Positions 22,007 to 34,196 of a stretch of 64,000 bases of DNA are shown here, one piece after another; the first letter of the stretch is position 1, and each line of letters opens with the position of its first letter. Below the pieces are notes generated by a model that saw only the letters and a list, made by a program, of their open reading frames with translations, did not search any database and was not told the DNA's origin. This stretch comes from Panicum virgatum (taxonomy: Eukaryota; Streptophyta; Magnoliopsida; Poales; Poaceae). The translations under genes and the position numbers were made by a program. The stretch is taken from positions 42,970,809 to 43,034,808 of the forward strand of contig NC_053146.1 of the NCBI RefSeq assembly GCF_016808335.1. Direction: 5' to 3'.

Positions 22007-22761
22007 CTGCATAAAAAAATTGTGGAATTAACAACAAAATAAAAACATGAATACGTAGAAGGTGCCAGCAAATATCTGATAAACTCAAATAAAAGTGGCT
22101 TACACTTATGTTTAACTATTCTTAAAAATAAAATATGATATAACTAAAAAACAAATGAATTATAAGTTAAACAAATATCCTAGCAATCTGATCATAAATA
22201 TGATATAACTTTCTTCATGTCCCTGATCAGCTCAGAGGCTTGAATATAAAACAACAAATACACAAATGTAGAAATTTGACCAAGCAGAATTCACATTCAT
22301 AATTCAGCACCTGCAATGCACAACAAGCTACTAGCTACCACAGTTTTGCTAAGTCTACAGGGCCAAAAGAAAACACATATGTTACAAAGATTTGCCTGAC
22401 ACGAATGGACAAAGAAAATAGCAATTGATAAATAAGCTAGGGACACGAAACAACTATCAGAACAGCAACTAATTGCATACGGAAAACAACAAAGACATGT
22501 CACACGAGCACACGATCTGTACATGCATATCAGAAACAAATGCATCCCATGATCGATCTACAGCACCTCGAAATCGCCAACAGAAAAAAAGGAACCAGAT
22601 TACCAGATCGAGAGAAGGGGAGGGAAGGGAAAGGGGTTCAGACCTACGGGGTAGTTTGACAGAGTCAGACGCGAAAGAGCACATATTTCAACCTGAATGA
22701 ACAAAGGAGATTGGGGAGAGGAGGGAGACGGGAGTGAGAACTGGAGGTACTGGAGATTTCT
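22007..22761. other. intergenic DNA, nothing recognised
   Basis: AT-rich at the left, mixed composition at the right. No coding or repeat structure could be supported. Confidence 0.4.
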
Positions 22762-22880
22762 CGGCCCCGTTTAGCTGGCTGGGCTGATCCACCGAACCTG
22801 CTTATCCACCAAACCAGCCAAGCCAGAACATGCAAGAACCAGCGCGGCTGGGCTTCTTTCCCAACCAGCCGAACGGGACG
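22762..22880. mobile_element. short MITE
   Basis: Ends cggccccgtttagctggctggg and, inverted, cgtcccgttcggctggttggg; about 119 bp with no coding capacity. The gtttagctgg/gttcggctgg style recalls grass Tourist-like elements; the target duplication is unclear. Confidence 0.55.
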
Positions 22881-23528
22881 TATGATTTTAGCAGCGCCGG
22901 TGGACAAAAATGTGACAATTTTTTCTAAAAAACCTGACGACAGATACCTAGCAAAACTCGATTTTATCCTGCTAGTTTATTGTGGTCCGCACGAATCTTA
23001 AATAGTAGAAAGAATTAAGTGCTTATGTTCCTGAAGAGTGCTCCACCGCCTGTGCAGAGGGCTCCAGTTCTGTCGTCGTCTGGTGCGTGCCATCGATGGT
23101 TGGTGAGAGTGAGACCGGAAAATTATACAAAAGATAAATAGCGTTCTCCATCACCATCAAATCAGCCATCGCTTGACTACCTCTGATGTCGATCTACTGT
23201 GATGCCCTGTTTAGTAAGGTCGAGATGCATCAAGCTGCAAATTCATTCTCCAGAATCTTTGGTGCAGTAATTACCCTTCTCAATTGTGTTAGACATTCAA
23301 GAACTGGCTCCCAAATTTTTAGGTTTGAAAATAAACAAATCATCCATGTCGAATACAATGAACCCCTCACATTGTGATGCAACGTGGACAGAGCAGAGCG
23401 TATTTAGTCAAGCATTTGAGCAATAGTCACATAAACAATCCCTAACTCAACAGTCAAACTTACATTATTTATATGGTCAACAATAGAACTTCAGTAGATA
23501 CTACTAGATAAACGGGCAGAAGGTTTTG

Positions 23529-26500
23529 TTAATACATCCTAGTCCCAACCTGCAGCTGTCTTCCCACATGCGCCGGTATATCATACGCATCCACATCAAG
23601 TTCACCATGATACCAATATGGCTGGGGCACGGACCACCTGTCATTCAATATATATTTTTTTCCAATGTAAGTTGGTCATGTAATATAATTGTTGACTATT
23701 AGTCAAAGTGACTATAAAAAAGCATCAGTACCTGTTTTTCTTTGTCGGCCAACCATCATCAAGAATAATGTGGAGAGGCCAGTTATATTTACTGTCTCTG
23801 TCATCAAAATATTTTTCAAATGTAAGTTCATGGAACTATTAATGCCTGCCCAAGTTAGCATTGACACAACCAAAAAAGTAATACCCTGGTTGAGGAAGGT
23901 AAGCTCAATTAAGAAATTCAACAATCTTGCTCTTTGGCAGGAAAGGAGTTACCCTTCTTCCATCATAGAAGTTCATGCCAATAAACCTCCCACCAAGATC
24001 AATAAGAGGGCCTCCAACCCCAGCCTAGCATAAAAGTAAACAGAAGCCCAAAGTTTACTAGAGAGAAAATGTATGATTAAAGAGGATAACTCAGATTCTG
24101 ATGCAACTATAGCTACCATGTACAAAAACAGCAAGAGAAGTTCACCACAGTACCTTTCTGATTTCACAAGTGGACAACCTAAGTTCTTCACAATTAAGTT
24201 TGATGTCCTTGTTTACAGGCTGCACTTCACCAATTGTGCCCATTAATAGTCCTTGACAAGCATCACGTCCTACAGCTATTACTTTTTGAGATGATTTCAG
24301 ATTTTCATTGGAAATTAATTGTCCTTGATAAGCCTTCTCAGATGACTGATTTGTTTCGAAAATGTCTTCTGGAAATGTGCGAGAGAATCTCTTCTCCACA
24401 CTGATAATAGCAATATTATAGTTTAAATTATACATTTCCACTGTCCCACTACGACGCTGATTTGGTGGCAGAAACACCTCAATCTGCAAAGATAAAGTGA
24501 GCTCAGCTAACCATCATATTATATAAATATATTATATATAAATGTATATTTATATTGTAAATTATAATAAATAACTTAAAAGACCAAAAGAAATGCTTAG
24601 CAGTATGAACCTTCAAGTTTTTATCAATGTCACCTTCATCATCATTTCTAACCAAGCTAGCGGAAGTCAGGATGACAGTGCCACGCAACAACTTTATAAG
24701 AAAGCCTGTGCATGCAAAAAACCTAATACCTTCTGCACATCATAACTTCAATCATTAGCTAAGACCTAATACTAGCACAGCAAAGTAATGATCATAATAA
24801 CTATAAAAATCACCATTGAATGAAGCAAGCGAGACAACACGACGGGATATTTTGTGCAAAACATTTCTACTAAGTCGCGACCAGACAACCCCAGTAGAGA
24901 CGCTGCGTATACGACCAATATACCCTTTCCAAGCACATAATTCACCAAAAGAATCTTCAAACTCATTAAGCAACTTTCCATTCACTGGTTAAAGAAACAA
25001 GCTCAGAAGTTAGCTCTGTAAAGAACAACACAAAGATCAGAAATATCAAAAGCAAATGACTTACATTCGAGCACAAGTGGAGGTGGCAAGGGATAGCCAA
25101 GGGCTTTTAGCTGGTTAATCACTCTCATAAATCCTGAAGGTGACAAATACTCAGATGCAGCATTCACATAATATTCTGTGCATAATGATCACTAGGTTGT
25201 AATGATGACTAGCATTATTGAATACCTGAAGGCATTATTCTTGATACACCTTTAGGCAAGGAATAATTTTGGAAGCTGATTACTTCAGGACTGCAATAAC
25301 ACAGTAGAGTTTTTATGATAAATAACAAGAGGAACAAGCCAAACAACCAAATGGTCATACCAAAAAAACAACTGAATTGTTACCAAAAGGATAAGGTATG
25401 GAAAGAAGACTTTGAAATCATCAGGCTTATAAAAATTCAACAAAAAATGTGTCGATTGAGCAATTAGATGTCACAAATATAAGTTGCACTGTCCATATAG
25501 TCTGAACAAAATATAGGTTTAATCAAGCACAAGCTATTTAGCAACAGGAAATGTGACACTGGCACAAAGAATCCACAGGCAGAGGTAGCAAGAAACAAAT
25601 CACTTTTAATCCACAGATTACTAAGTTGCAGCTAATGGAGTCAACGTTAGGTTGCAGCTCGAGGACGAGCGGCATGTCCAGGTGGGGAGTAGTGTTAGAG
25701 GAGTCAAGGGTCTATTGGACCTTAGCCCATTAGGATTAATTAGGTGCTTGCTTAGGGGCAAAGTTAAACCTCTCTAAATAAGGAGAGGAGATGTATCAAT
25801 CTAATCAAGCAAGAGATCAGAAGAACTCCCTTCCCTCTTGCCGGCCCGGCCGGCGTTCCCAGCGCCCCTAACCCTAGCCGCCGCTCTCCTGCCCTCGCAG
25901 CCGCCATCTCGTGAACAGTACCCCCGCGGTACTGTAGCACCTCGGGTACTGTAGCACACCAGCAACCGTCCCTTCTTCCTCTAACAAGGGGTATCGAAAC
26001 AAATGTAAAATACCTAACATAAATACTGAAAGTGCAGAAGACATACTTGAATATCTGAAAATGCTCCAAGCGTTCTTTAAGTGATCCCAGTGGTAGGAAG
26101 GTGTATCTCTTGTCATCATGATTAAGATCAAGGTTTATCCCAAGAAGTCTTCCCTTACTATCTACTCTATTTTCTATAAGTGGCCCTCCAAGTACAGCCT
26201 AGAACAAAAGAAAAGTGCTAGGGTTTATAGCAGAAATTTGCACTATACCTCGGTGCATACAGCATACTATAGTGATACCTTACCACCAACATCATAACAC
26301 AATTATTGGTATCAAGTTTTCCATCATGCGAAAAAACGAACAAATGCACAGCATATACCTTTGTTGTGTCTGAAGTAGAAACCCACGTGTTCCTGCATTC
26401 TGTACATGGAAACCCATCCAAGGCCCTCAATCCGTACGAACTGAATGCACGTCCAGCAGCTATTACATGATCATCAGAAGAGACAGGTGCTGATTCATAA

Positions 26501-27500
26501 TCCAGATCTAGAGGATCCACTCTTAGGAAGCCCAATGATGTGACTATAGCAATATCATCATCATATAGTCCCAAGAACCCAAGGGTGCTATTACCATTAG
26601 GAAGGCACACTTCAACCTAGAGTGATAAAAGCAGTACATCAGCAATTCAGCACAGAATGGCCACAATTAGCTTGAGTAAACAAAGCAAAATAGAGGGCAC
26701 AATTATTAGCAGCACAAACCCTCAAGTTATCATCTCTATTTCTCTTGAGATTAAATTCTCTAACCAAACATGCTGAAGTCACAATTCTTGTTAAATTGAG
26801 TTTGCTAGCTCCATCATATGGTAGAGGTATGCCTGAGCATGCAAATAACATCTCATCTCCTGCACAAGATCATGATTTTAATAATCATTCATAAAGTGAA
26901 CTTAATAAAATATAAATTAGGAAAATTCATAAGGATATAACAGCAAAATCAACATCAAACAAAGCAAGCGAGACAACAGTGGAGGACACATCTTGCATAT
27001 GATTTGCACTGGCATCATAAAATTTCATCCCAGGTTGGACTAGATGGCCAAATGGTTTCTCTTCAAAAGGAGTTTTTGAAACAACTCGTTCAGGAAGCAT
27101 GCCAAACTGTGCCGCATAAGCAGCGCATCGTTTATCCTCAGCATCAGCCCACCGTTTTTGAGTCTTAATATCTAAGCAATGAACATGATCCACCACAATC
27201 AGTGTTCTAATAAGCAATATGTGCAAGGAAAGGAAGAACCAACAAGTTCAAAATCTGTAACTCACGTTTTAGCATTTTTTTTGCCAGTCTAATAGTGCAT
27301 TTATCATGCCGACTCAAGGGTTTTGGTTTTATCGATCTCCCAGAGCCTTTCGGGTCATGGCTCGAGCTTTTTGGGCCACCTCTACAACTTGAAGTCGGCG
27401 GCGAATCAAGCTTTTTGATCCTTCTGTTAATAGCTCTCTGCTCCCTACTCAAGCCTCTAGTGCAATCGATCACCCTCTCTTTTTTAGGGTTTTTGCAGTC
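23529..27500 (-). pseudogene. double trypsin-fold protease homologue without catalytic residues, probably decaying
   Basis: Eleven exons keep one frame: 27500-27266, 27171-26953, 26859-26720, 26616-26359, 26198-26047, 25290-25226, 25133-25065, 24984-24814, 24732-24611, 24483-24154, 24024-23905 (627 codons with stop; start exon not found). A basic N-terminal part precedes two trypsin-like domains, each ending GGPLI. The catalytic serine is L (AVLGGPL) or V (AGVGGPL), and the His region reads TSACLV or TSASLV, so it should be a pseudoprotease. A linker with LPKGVSRIMPSG and LGYPLPPPLVLE joins the domains. Two expected donors read TT instead of GT, after 26953 and at the end of the 24024 exon (about 23910). 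Beyond the second, exons 23797-23732 and 23637-23529 (DGWPTKKNRWSVPQPYW, stop at 23529) still fit in frame. Such duplicated S1-like genes are a grass family of unknown role. Confidence 0.75.
25630..25986 (+). mobile_element. retrotransposon 3' end (PPT plus LTR) inside an intron
   Basis: An LTR of 294 bp, tgttagagg...cctctaaca (25693-25986), is preceded by gctcgaggacgagcggcatg and aggtggggagtag, a polypurine-tract layout common in Copia elements. No 5' LTR is seen and the flanks (agtag, agggg) do not match, so this is a truncated copy. It lies in the 756-bp intron between the exons ending 26047 and starting 25290. Confidence 0.65.
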
Positions 27501-28149
27501 CTGAAGCAGAAAGTAAATGCAAATGTAAGTAGAGCAGCTCAATGTTGAAAGGTTTGATATCCCCAGCATGAATAAGAAAACAGAAGCGGAAAGTACCTTG
27601 TGAACTTCTATTTTCTCAGGATAAGTAACAATACACCAACAATAAATATTAACTAACAGTATACATTTTGATGGGGAATCAGCATAAAATTGACCTGACT
27701 CTGTGCATATAAATGTAAAAGGCTCGGATTTAACAAGTGTCGTATAGCAAATCAGAAAGTGGCGAAATATCAGCTGGCAGTTCTTACTTCCAAGCAGCTG
27801 GTTAGAATCAGCACAGAGCGCACAACATAAAAGGTAGGAAAACAGCAAGAATCCAATTAAACCAAATATTTGCGGTAAAAAGATGGATAAATGAAGATAC
27901 ATGAGCAAGCCCAAACAGAACTACCAACCTAACGGACTAACCTTTCACGACACTGTTGTCTTGTCTACCATACATTTGTTTTTATATAAACAAAAGGGTA
28001 ATGACAACGGTCGATAAAGAATTCCTAAACAACACACTGATGATGGTAAGAAACTGCCACACACATACATGGTCAGAGAGAAGAGAAGTCGGAATGAAAG
28101 ACACAAAAAGGCCCTGATTTGTCTACAGATGTTGCATAAGGAGTTGTTT

Positions 28150-28550
28150 ACAGATTGAAATAGAGCCACATCCAAAACGGGTTAAGTAACTTAGTTGCTA
28201 TGATTAAAGAGGGGTACAATGGATAGCGCGCGCTCGGCTCCGGCACGAGCTCCGGTGGGGGCATCGACGATAGCGCGCGGTGGACGGGGTGCAGCGGCAC
28301 AAGTCGGCGAGGCTTGGGGCGGCGGCGCGAACTCCGTACAGGGGAGGGCTGCAGCGCGCGTCGCGCGAGCAAGCGGGCGGAGCGGCGGCTCGAGTTCCGC
28401 GCGGGGCCTCGCTCGGCAGCGGGGACGCGAGCGCAGCACAGGGGCGAGCGGCGGCCCGAGTTACGAGCTCCGCACGAGCCAGCAAAGCTCCGAAGTTACG
28501 ATGGCATTAATCCAAAGCCAATGCACGAGCCAGCAGACTTATCATTTTTA
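28150..28550. other. GC-rich block upstream of the protease-like gene
   Basis: About 350 bp of CpG-rich sequence with open frames in several phases and no recognisable protein. It could be a promoter island or a captured fragment. Right of it begins the inverted copy of the gene's 3' half. Confidence 0.35.
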
Positions 28551-28589
28551 GTTTCCTACCAAAACAAACAGGCCATGATGTTGTTCTTT

Positions 28590-31500
28590 ATAGAGCTAAC
28601 TTCTGAGCTTGTTTCTTTAACCAGTGAATGGGGATTTGCTTAATAAGTTTGAATATTCTTTTGTCGTCACAGTTTCCTCTTGCAACAAAAGGTTCGCGAG
28701 CACCCTTGGCCTGGAAAAAAAAGGAACTGCAAATGTCAGCAGTTCAGCATAGATATGCTACCCACGTGCATCTACCTTCCATTCAGAAAAAAGAGAGAGT
28801 AATGTTCAAAAATTTGTATAACTTATGGGGCTACCTTATTCTTTTGACTGACAGTATTGTGCAGCTGAAACTTTGCTATGCTAGGTGTAACAGCTGCAGT
28901 ATTGTGTAACGTCTTATTCTTTTGATTGACATCTACGAATCAACCTGTGAGTCGAGGGGTGTGGAATCAAATTATACCTATTATAAGTCTATTACGTTGC
29001 AATTAGTTTGTGGTCCGGAATAAACCCTAGTATCTTGTTGTATGCACATGAGTTTCTTGTTGTACCTATTACTTCAAGGCATTGTATCCTATGGAAATCA
29101 ATTCTCTTGTGCAAATTTTGGAAACTCCAATCAAAATCACAGAATCCTCATCCGATGGCTCCCTTTAGAGGTGGGGACATTTTGCACATGGTATTACTTT
29201 TTTGGTTGTGTCAATGCTAACTTGGGTAGGCATTAATAGTTCCATGAACTTACATTTGAAAAATATTTTGATGACAGAGACAGAGAATATAACTGGCTTC
29301 TCCACATTATTCTTGATGATGGTTGGCCGACAAAGAAAAACAGGTACTGATGCTTTTTTATAGTCACTTTGACTAATATTCAACAATTATATTACATGAC
29401 CAACTTACATTGGAAAAAAATATATTGAATGACAGGTGGTCTGTGCCCCCGCCATATTGGTATCATGGTGAACTTGATGTGGATGTGTATGATATACCGG
29501 CACATGTGGGAAGACAGCTGCAGGTTGGGACTAGGAAGTATTAACAAAACCTTCTGCCCGTTTATCTAGGAGTATCTACTGAAGTTCTATTGTTGACCAT
29601 ATAAAGGGATTGTTTATGTGACTGTTGCTATTGACAAGTTTGTTCAAATGTTTGACTAAATACACTCTGCTGTCCTCGTTGCATCACAATGTGAGGGTTT
29701 CATTGTATTCGACATGGATGATTTGTTTATTTGCAAACCTAAAATTTGGACGCCAGTTCTTGAATGTCTCACACCCAATTTCAGAAAGAAACCAGATGCA
29801 TCTCATATGTGCGTCAGGATCAAGTTTACATACATATGATAGACGTCATAAGTGAAATATATCAAAGACAATGTTCAAAGCGTAAGCAAGAGAGAGTACA
29901 TAACATTATTACACTCCGATAAATAAACACGAAGGTCTTTAGACATTCCATCGATATCCTATACGAGATCTTCAATAAAGCTTCATCCAATCCCACAGGC
30001 AATTGACTGGTGAACGCACGACTAGAACTCCTTGAAGCTGTTGTAGTTCTCCATTTCAATGTTCTCTCTAAGCAGCAATTAGACAAGGGTGAGTACACTT
30101 ATGATTGGTACTCAGCAAGTGGGGGAAAATGCAAAGCTATCAAGGAAAGGCTGAGGTTTATAGCAGGTAGCATTTTAGTTGGTCAAATTTTATTAGCGAG
30201 CACCTAATTACTAGATATAATTTTATACCAACCCACTTAAGCATAAGATCATAAAGGATCCAACATTATAAAGCCAAAGCACCACAGATTAAATCATTCT
30301 TCAAGTTCAATTATCATGTGAGAGTCCAGACCTCTCTTGACCATGAGCACGACTGATATATCAGTTTTAAACACTCTGCAGAGGTTGTACACTTTACCCA
30401 CAAGTCGCGTAAAAGTTCAAAAGAACTTTGGACCCAACCACGCTATGCTGATTAGACACAATACCACACTTCCGAGGTGTGGTTGCATAGGGACGCTACG
30501 AGGCCTTTACAAAGATTCCCTAACAAGTGACAATCCGCTAAGGTTTCAAGTCAAAGCAGAGTATAAACCTCCCTAATGGTCAGCACCTTAGCAAAGGCTG
30601 CTACCCCAAGAGGACCGGGCTATACCACATCGATGATTCCCCTCTTGCCCTTTCGGTAAGATTGTCACAAGCTAGAGTTTCTAATTAATCAGCCAAGACC
30701 AGAGCCATGTGGTCCTTGTGGTTGTACTATTTTACTGGATGGTTCTCCATGTTCCAATTAAAATCATATGATCTTGTATTAACCACAACATAACAACATG
30801 TATAAAGCATAATTAACATTTCTTAAAAGATTATGATATCACCATTCCCAAAGTTAAGCAACTAAGCATTTCTACCCAACAAATAAATTAAACCCAGTGT
30901 TCAAGGTTTTGGGGTAAAAGACTAGGTAAATCCTTAATAGGTGTCCCATCAAATTTATGCAATTCAACAATAAAGTAAAATGAATTATCATGCTATTATT
31001 GGGACAAAGCGGAATATGCATAGGGAGAAGTCCACTTGCCTTCTTTGCCAAATTACTGATTCTCTTCCTCGTATACCTGTTCTTGATTTCCCTCGAAAAA
31101 TGTGTTATCTACACGATCACACAAGCAAAACATACACAAAATAAGGAACAACAAATAAAACAGTAAAAATAGAGAAATATATGCTGATAAAGATGTTGTA
31201 CGTGTTGCAAGGATCGCGTGAGCGCAAGAATCGCTGAAATCGGAGTTGAAACGAGGAAGATATGGCCAAAACAAGGTTGCAGAGGCTTATTTGTGAAGAA
31301 ACTGAACTGCCAGGGGCTAGATTCAAAGAAACCAGGGGCTGGAATGCAAATAAACCTTAAATATAAGGTTTATATTAGAAACAGAGGCTTAAAGGATGGC
31401 GGGTTCCATTTTAAAGAAGCTCAGGGGTTAAAACAAAAGATAAAGGACTTTTATGCAATTACTTTTGAACTATGGTGGAGCGCGGGTTGATTAACAGAAA

Positions 31501-33110
31501 ACCCAGGGGGCTCTTGTGAAAAATGGCCATAGTTGACCGGTATGTTGAGGGAATTGACTTAGGTCTAGGGCGGATCTGGGCCATTGATCGGCGATCGAAC
31601 GGCTGAGAAGATGGCTTGGCTCGGCAGGCGGCTCGGCTCGGTGGCTTGGCTTGCGGAGCAGCGGCTCGGGCAGGCTGGCGGCTCTGGCCGGCGGCGCAAA
31701 CGGTTCTGGACGCCGTGGACGGCGGCGCGGGGCGGCAGTTCGCTGGTGGAAGCTGAAGTCGGCGCTCCGGGGCTTGGTTCGTGGCGCAGAAAGGCCGAGA
31801 AGGTAGAGGAGGCGTTGGCGAGCTCGGTGAGGGCCTCAGGGTGGCGGGTTGGTGCGGCGGAGGAGCTTCATGCCGGCGAGATGCGGCTCCCTAACTCCGG
31901 CGAGCAATCCCTGGCAAGAGAGAGTGAGATAGAAGGGGGGAAAAGGTCGGTGATGATCCTTACGACGACGCAGAGCTTTGAAGGCGGTTGAAGGCGACGG
32001 AAAGGCAGCGAGGCGGCAGATCGATGGCGGTGCTGTGAGGCACGGGAGCGAGGGCAAAGGGGTGCGAAGCTCAGAAAGGGGAGGAGGGAGCTCGGGCGCA
32101 CCTTTTATAGGCCGAGGGAGGGGGGAGATGGAGCGGCCGCAGTGGGAGGCGGAGGAGCTCGGTGGCCGGCCATTAATGGCCTTGACGTGCGGCCATCTTT
32201 GACCGAGGAAGGAGAATCAGAAGGGGAAGACAAGAGGGGTGATGTCAGCATTCAAGGCAAGTCGAGGTGGGGGAGGAAGACGAGCGGCGCTCGGGCACAG
32301 GGGAAGGAGGCAAGGCGGCGGGAGGTGGGCGACGGGCCTGACGGGTGAGGCCCGTCCGTCAGAGAGAGAGAGAGAGGGGGGGGAGAGGAGGTGAGTTGGG
32401 CTGGAGCTGGCCGATGGGCCGAGCATGAGAATGGGCCAAACAGGAAAGAAAGAAGAGAGGGGAGAGGAAAAAGGGAAAAAAATGATGAGCTGGGCCGGTT
32501 GGGAGAAAAACAAAAGAGAGGAATAAGAGAGTTTTCTCTTTTTTTAACACAAACATCATTTGAATAATTTTTTTTGAATTCAAACAAATTTAAAATCTGG
32601 GTGTTACAGAATGCCTGACACAATTGAGAAGGGTAATTACTACGCCAAAGATTCTGACATGCCATTTAAAAACCGATTGTATGGCGTCTGAGGACGCTTT
32701 TAAGCCCGGTTCAACACACTTCACGTGTGTTTCCCTATCACAGGTCAGAAAATGCGAGAAATCGCATTTCTGACGCATTTCCGGCCGTTTAATTTGCATC
32801 TTGATGCATCTCGATCTTGCTAAACAGGGTATCGCAGCAGATCGACATCAGAGGTAATCAACGATGGCTGATTGGATGGTGATGGAGAACGCCGTTTATC
32901 TTTTGTAATCTTCCCTGTCTCACCAACCATCGATGGCACGCACGCGACGACGACAGAACTGAAACCCTCTGCACAGGCGGTGGTGCACCAGGAGGCACCA
33001 GTTAATAAGGGGGGCGATGAAATCTGGTGAAAAGGTTGATTTTCCGCCCACGGCTTGATGAGGGATGGAGAGGTGGACAGACAGGTGTCTAAGCCTGGCC
33101 GGCTCACGGT
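28590..33110 (+). repeat. inverted partial copy of the protease-like gene 3' half, split by a solo LTR
   Basis: In plus orientation: 28,590-28,672 matches the exon start at 24984 with its intron; 29,190-29,766 matches the end of the gene and beyond (inverse of about 23,285-23,890); 32,609-33,000 matches the continuation (inverse of about 23,040-23,285). Both C-terminal exons are preserved at 29278-29343 and 29436-29544 with intact splice sites, the second ending TRKY and stop. The middle exons are absent. Confidence 0.8.
29767..32608 (-). mobile_element. solo LTR, about 2.84 kb
   Basis: Flanked by the 5-bp direct repeat gaatg (29762-29766, 32609-32613), while the inverted copy near 23,285-23,300 keeps the uninterrupted site. 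On the minus strand it begins tgtaacaccc and ends gggtgtgaga, so the usual final CA has changed. A TATA-like cctataaaag lies on the minus strand at 32105-32114, in a GC-rich region, as in an LTR promoter. No internal coding region is present. It shares layout and short matches (for example gcagaggt..tgtacactttac) with the element at 51,363-54,479. Confidence 0.8.
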
Positions 33111-34196
33111 GCATGGGTGAATCGGATGGATTTCCTTTTAGATTTTAAAGCTTTGATTCCAATTTTCTTCGAGATTGTAAATGTGTTTCAGATTCTGTTT
33201 AAACCATGATGTTATTTAGGATTTATACAACAAAATCAGAGTCCATATAAATATATTTTAATTTTCTAAATAGTTTTAGAAAGTAACATTTGGAATGTAC
33301 AATTTCAACATTTTGAATACATATATATTCAACAACTTAGGTATATTGCTTCAACATTTTCCAATAAAATGTTGATCTAGTGTATTGGAATTGTTGAACT
33401 AAGTTTTCATAAACATTGACTCTTGTAATTTATAGTGTTGACTATTTTAATATTTTGAATATGCCATGGTATATGATCTTTAGTTAAAATAATTTCATGG
33501 TGGCGATGTGTCTCATGTCTGGCGGCTAATCTAAGGGCCTTGCGCTGCCCACGTCATACCTACAAGTAGCCAGCCATGACATGTTCATAAAATGCAAATA
33601 GCCACGACAAATTCTTAAAATACATGTTCATAAAATGCAAATTGCCGTTGGTCGAATCAGGGAGGCGGACAATAATCAGAGATCATTGGATGCAAACAAG
33701 TGGGGAAACAGTAGCGCTGAAGAGGAATGAACGGAAGAAAGCACCCGAACCAACCATAATTCCGACTACTGATGCATATCATCACCCTTTTCTACAAACA
33801 TATGAACCTAATGTAGCAAGAATTATTGAATAATGCTCTAATAATTATGGAGAGAAGAAAATCCAAGATCCAAAGAGAACACATAGTAGTAAGGGAATAT
33901 CTGAATATTATCATCAAGGATCAGGAGGTACAATGGCATGGGCAAGCACCTCATAGTTCACACACGCAAAAGCCTCATTACAAATCAAGCAGAGCTCAAT
34001 CAAGCATCCAAAAGATTGGCTACAACTCCACCTAAAGCGACCTGCTGAGTTTTTTTTTCATCATTGAGTCCTGCACAGGTAAGTGAATCTGAATGAGCCA
34101 TTGCTAATCGCTTCAAACGGGTTCTAGAAACAAATTAGGAAAGCAACTTACATGTAATAGTAGATTCAGGAATGGTCAAGTATCCAATTTTGAAGA
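33111..34196. other. intergenic DNA, nothing recognised
   Basis: AT-rich with repeated caacatttt motifs at 33300-33450. No gene supported. Confidence 0.4.
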
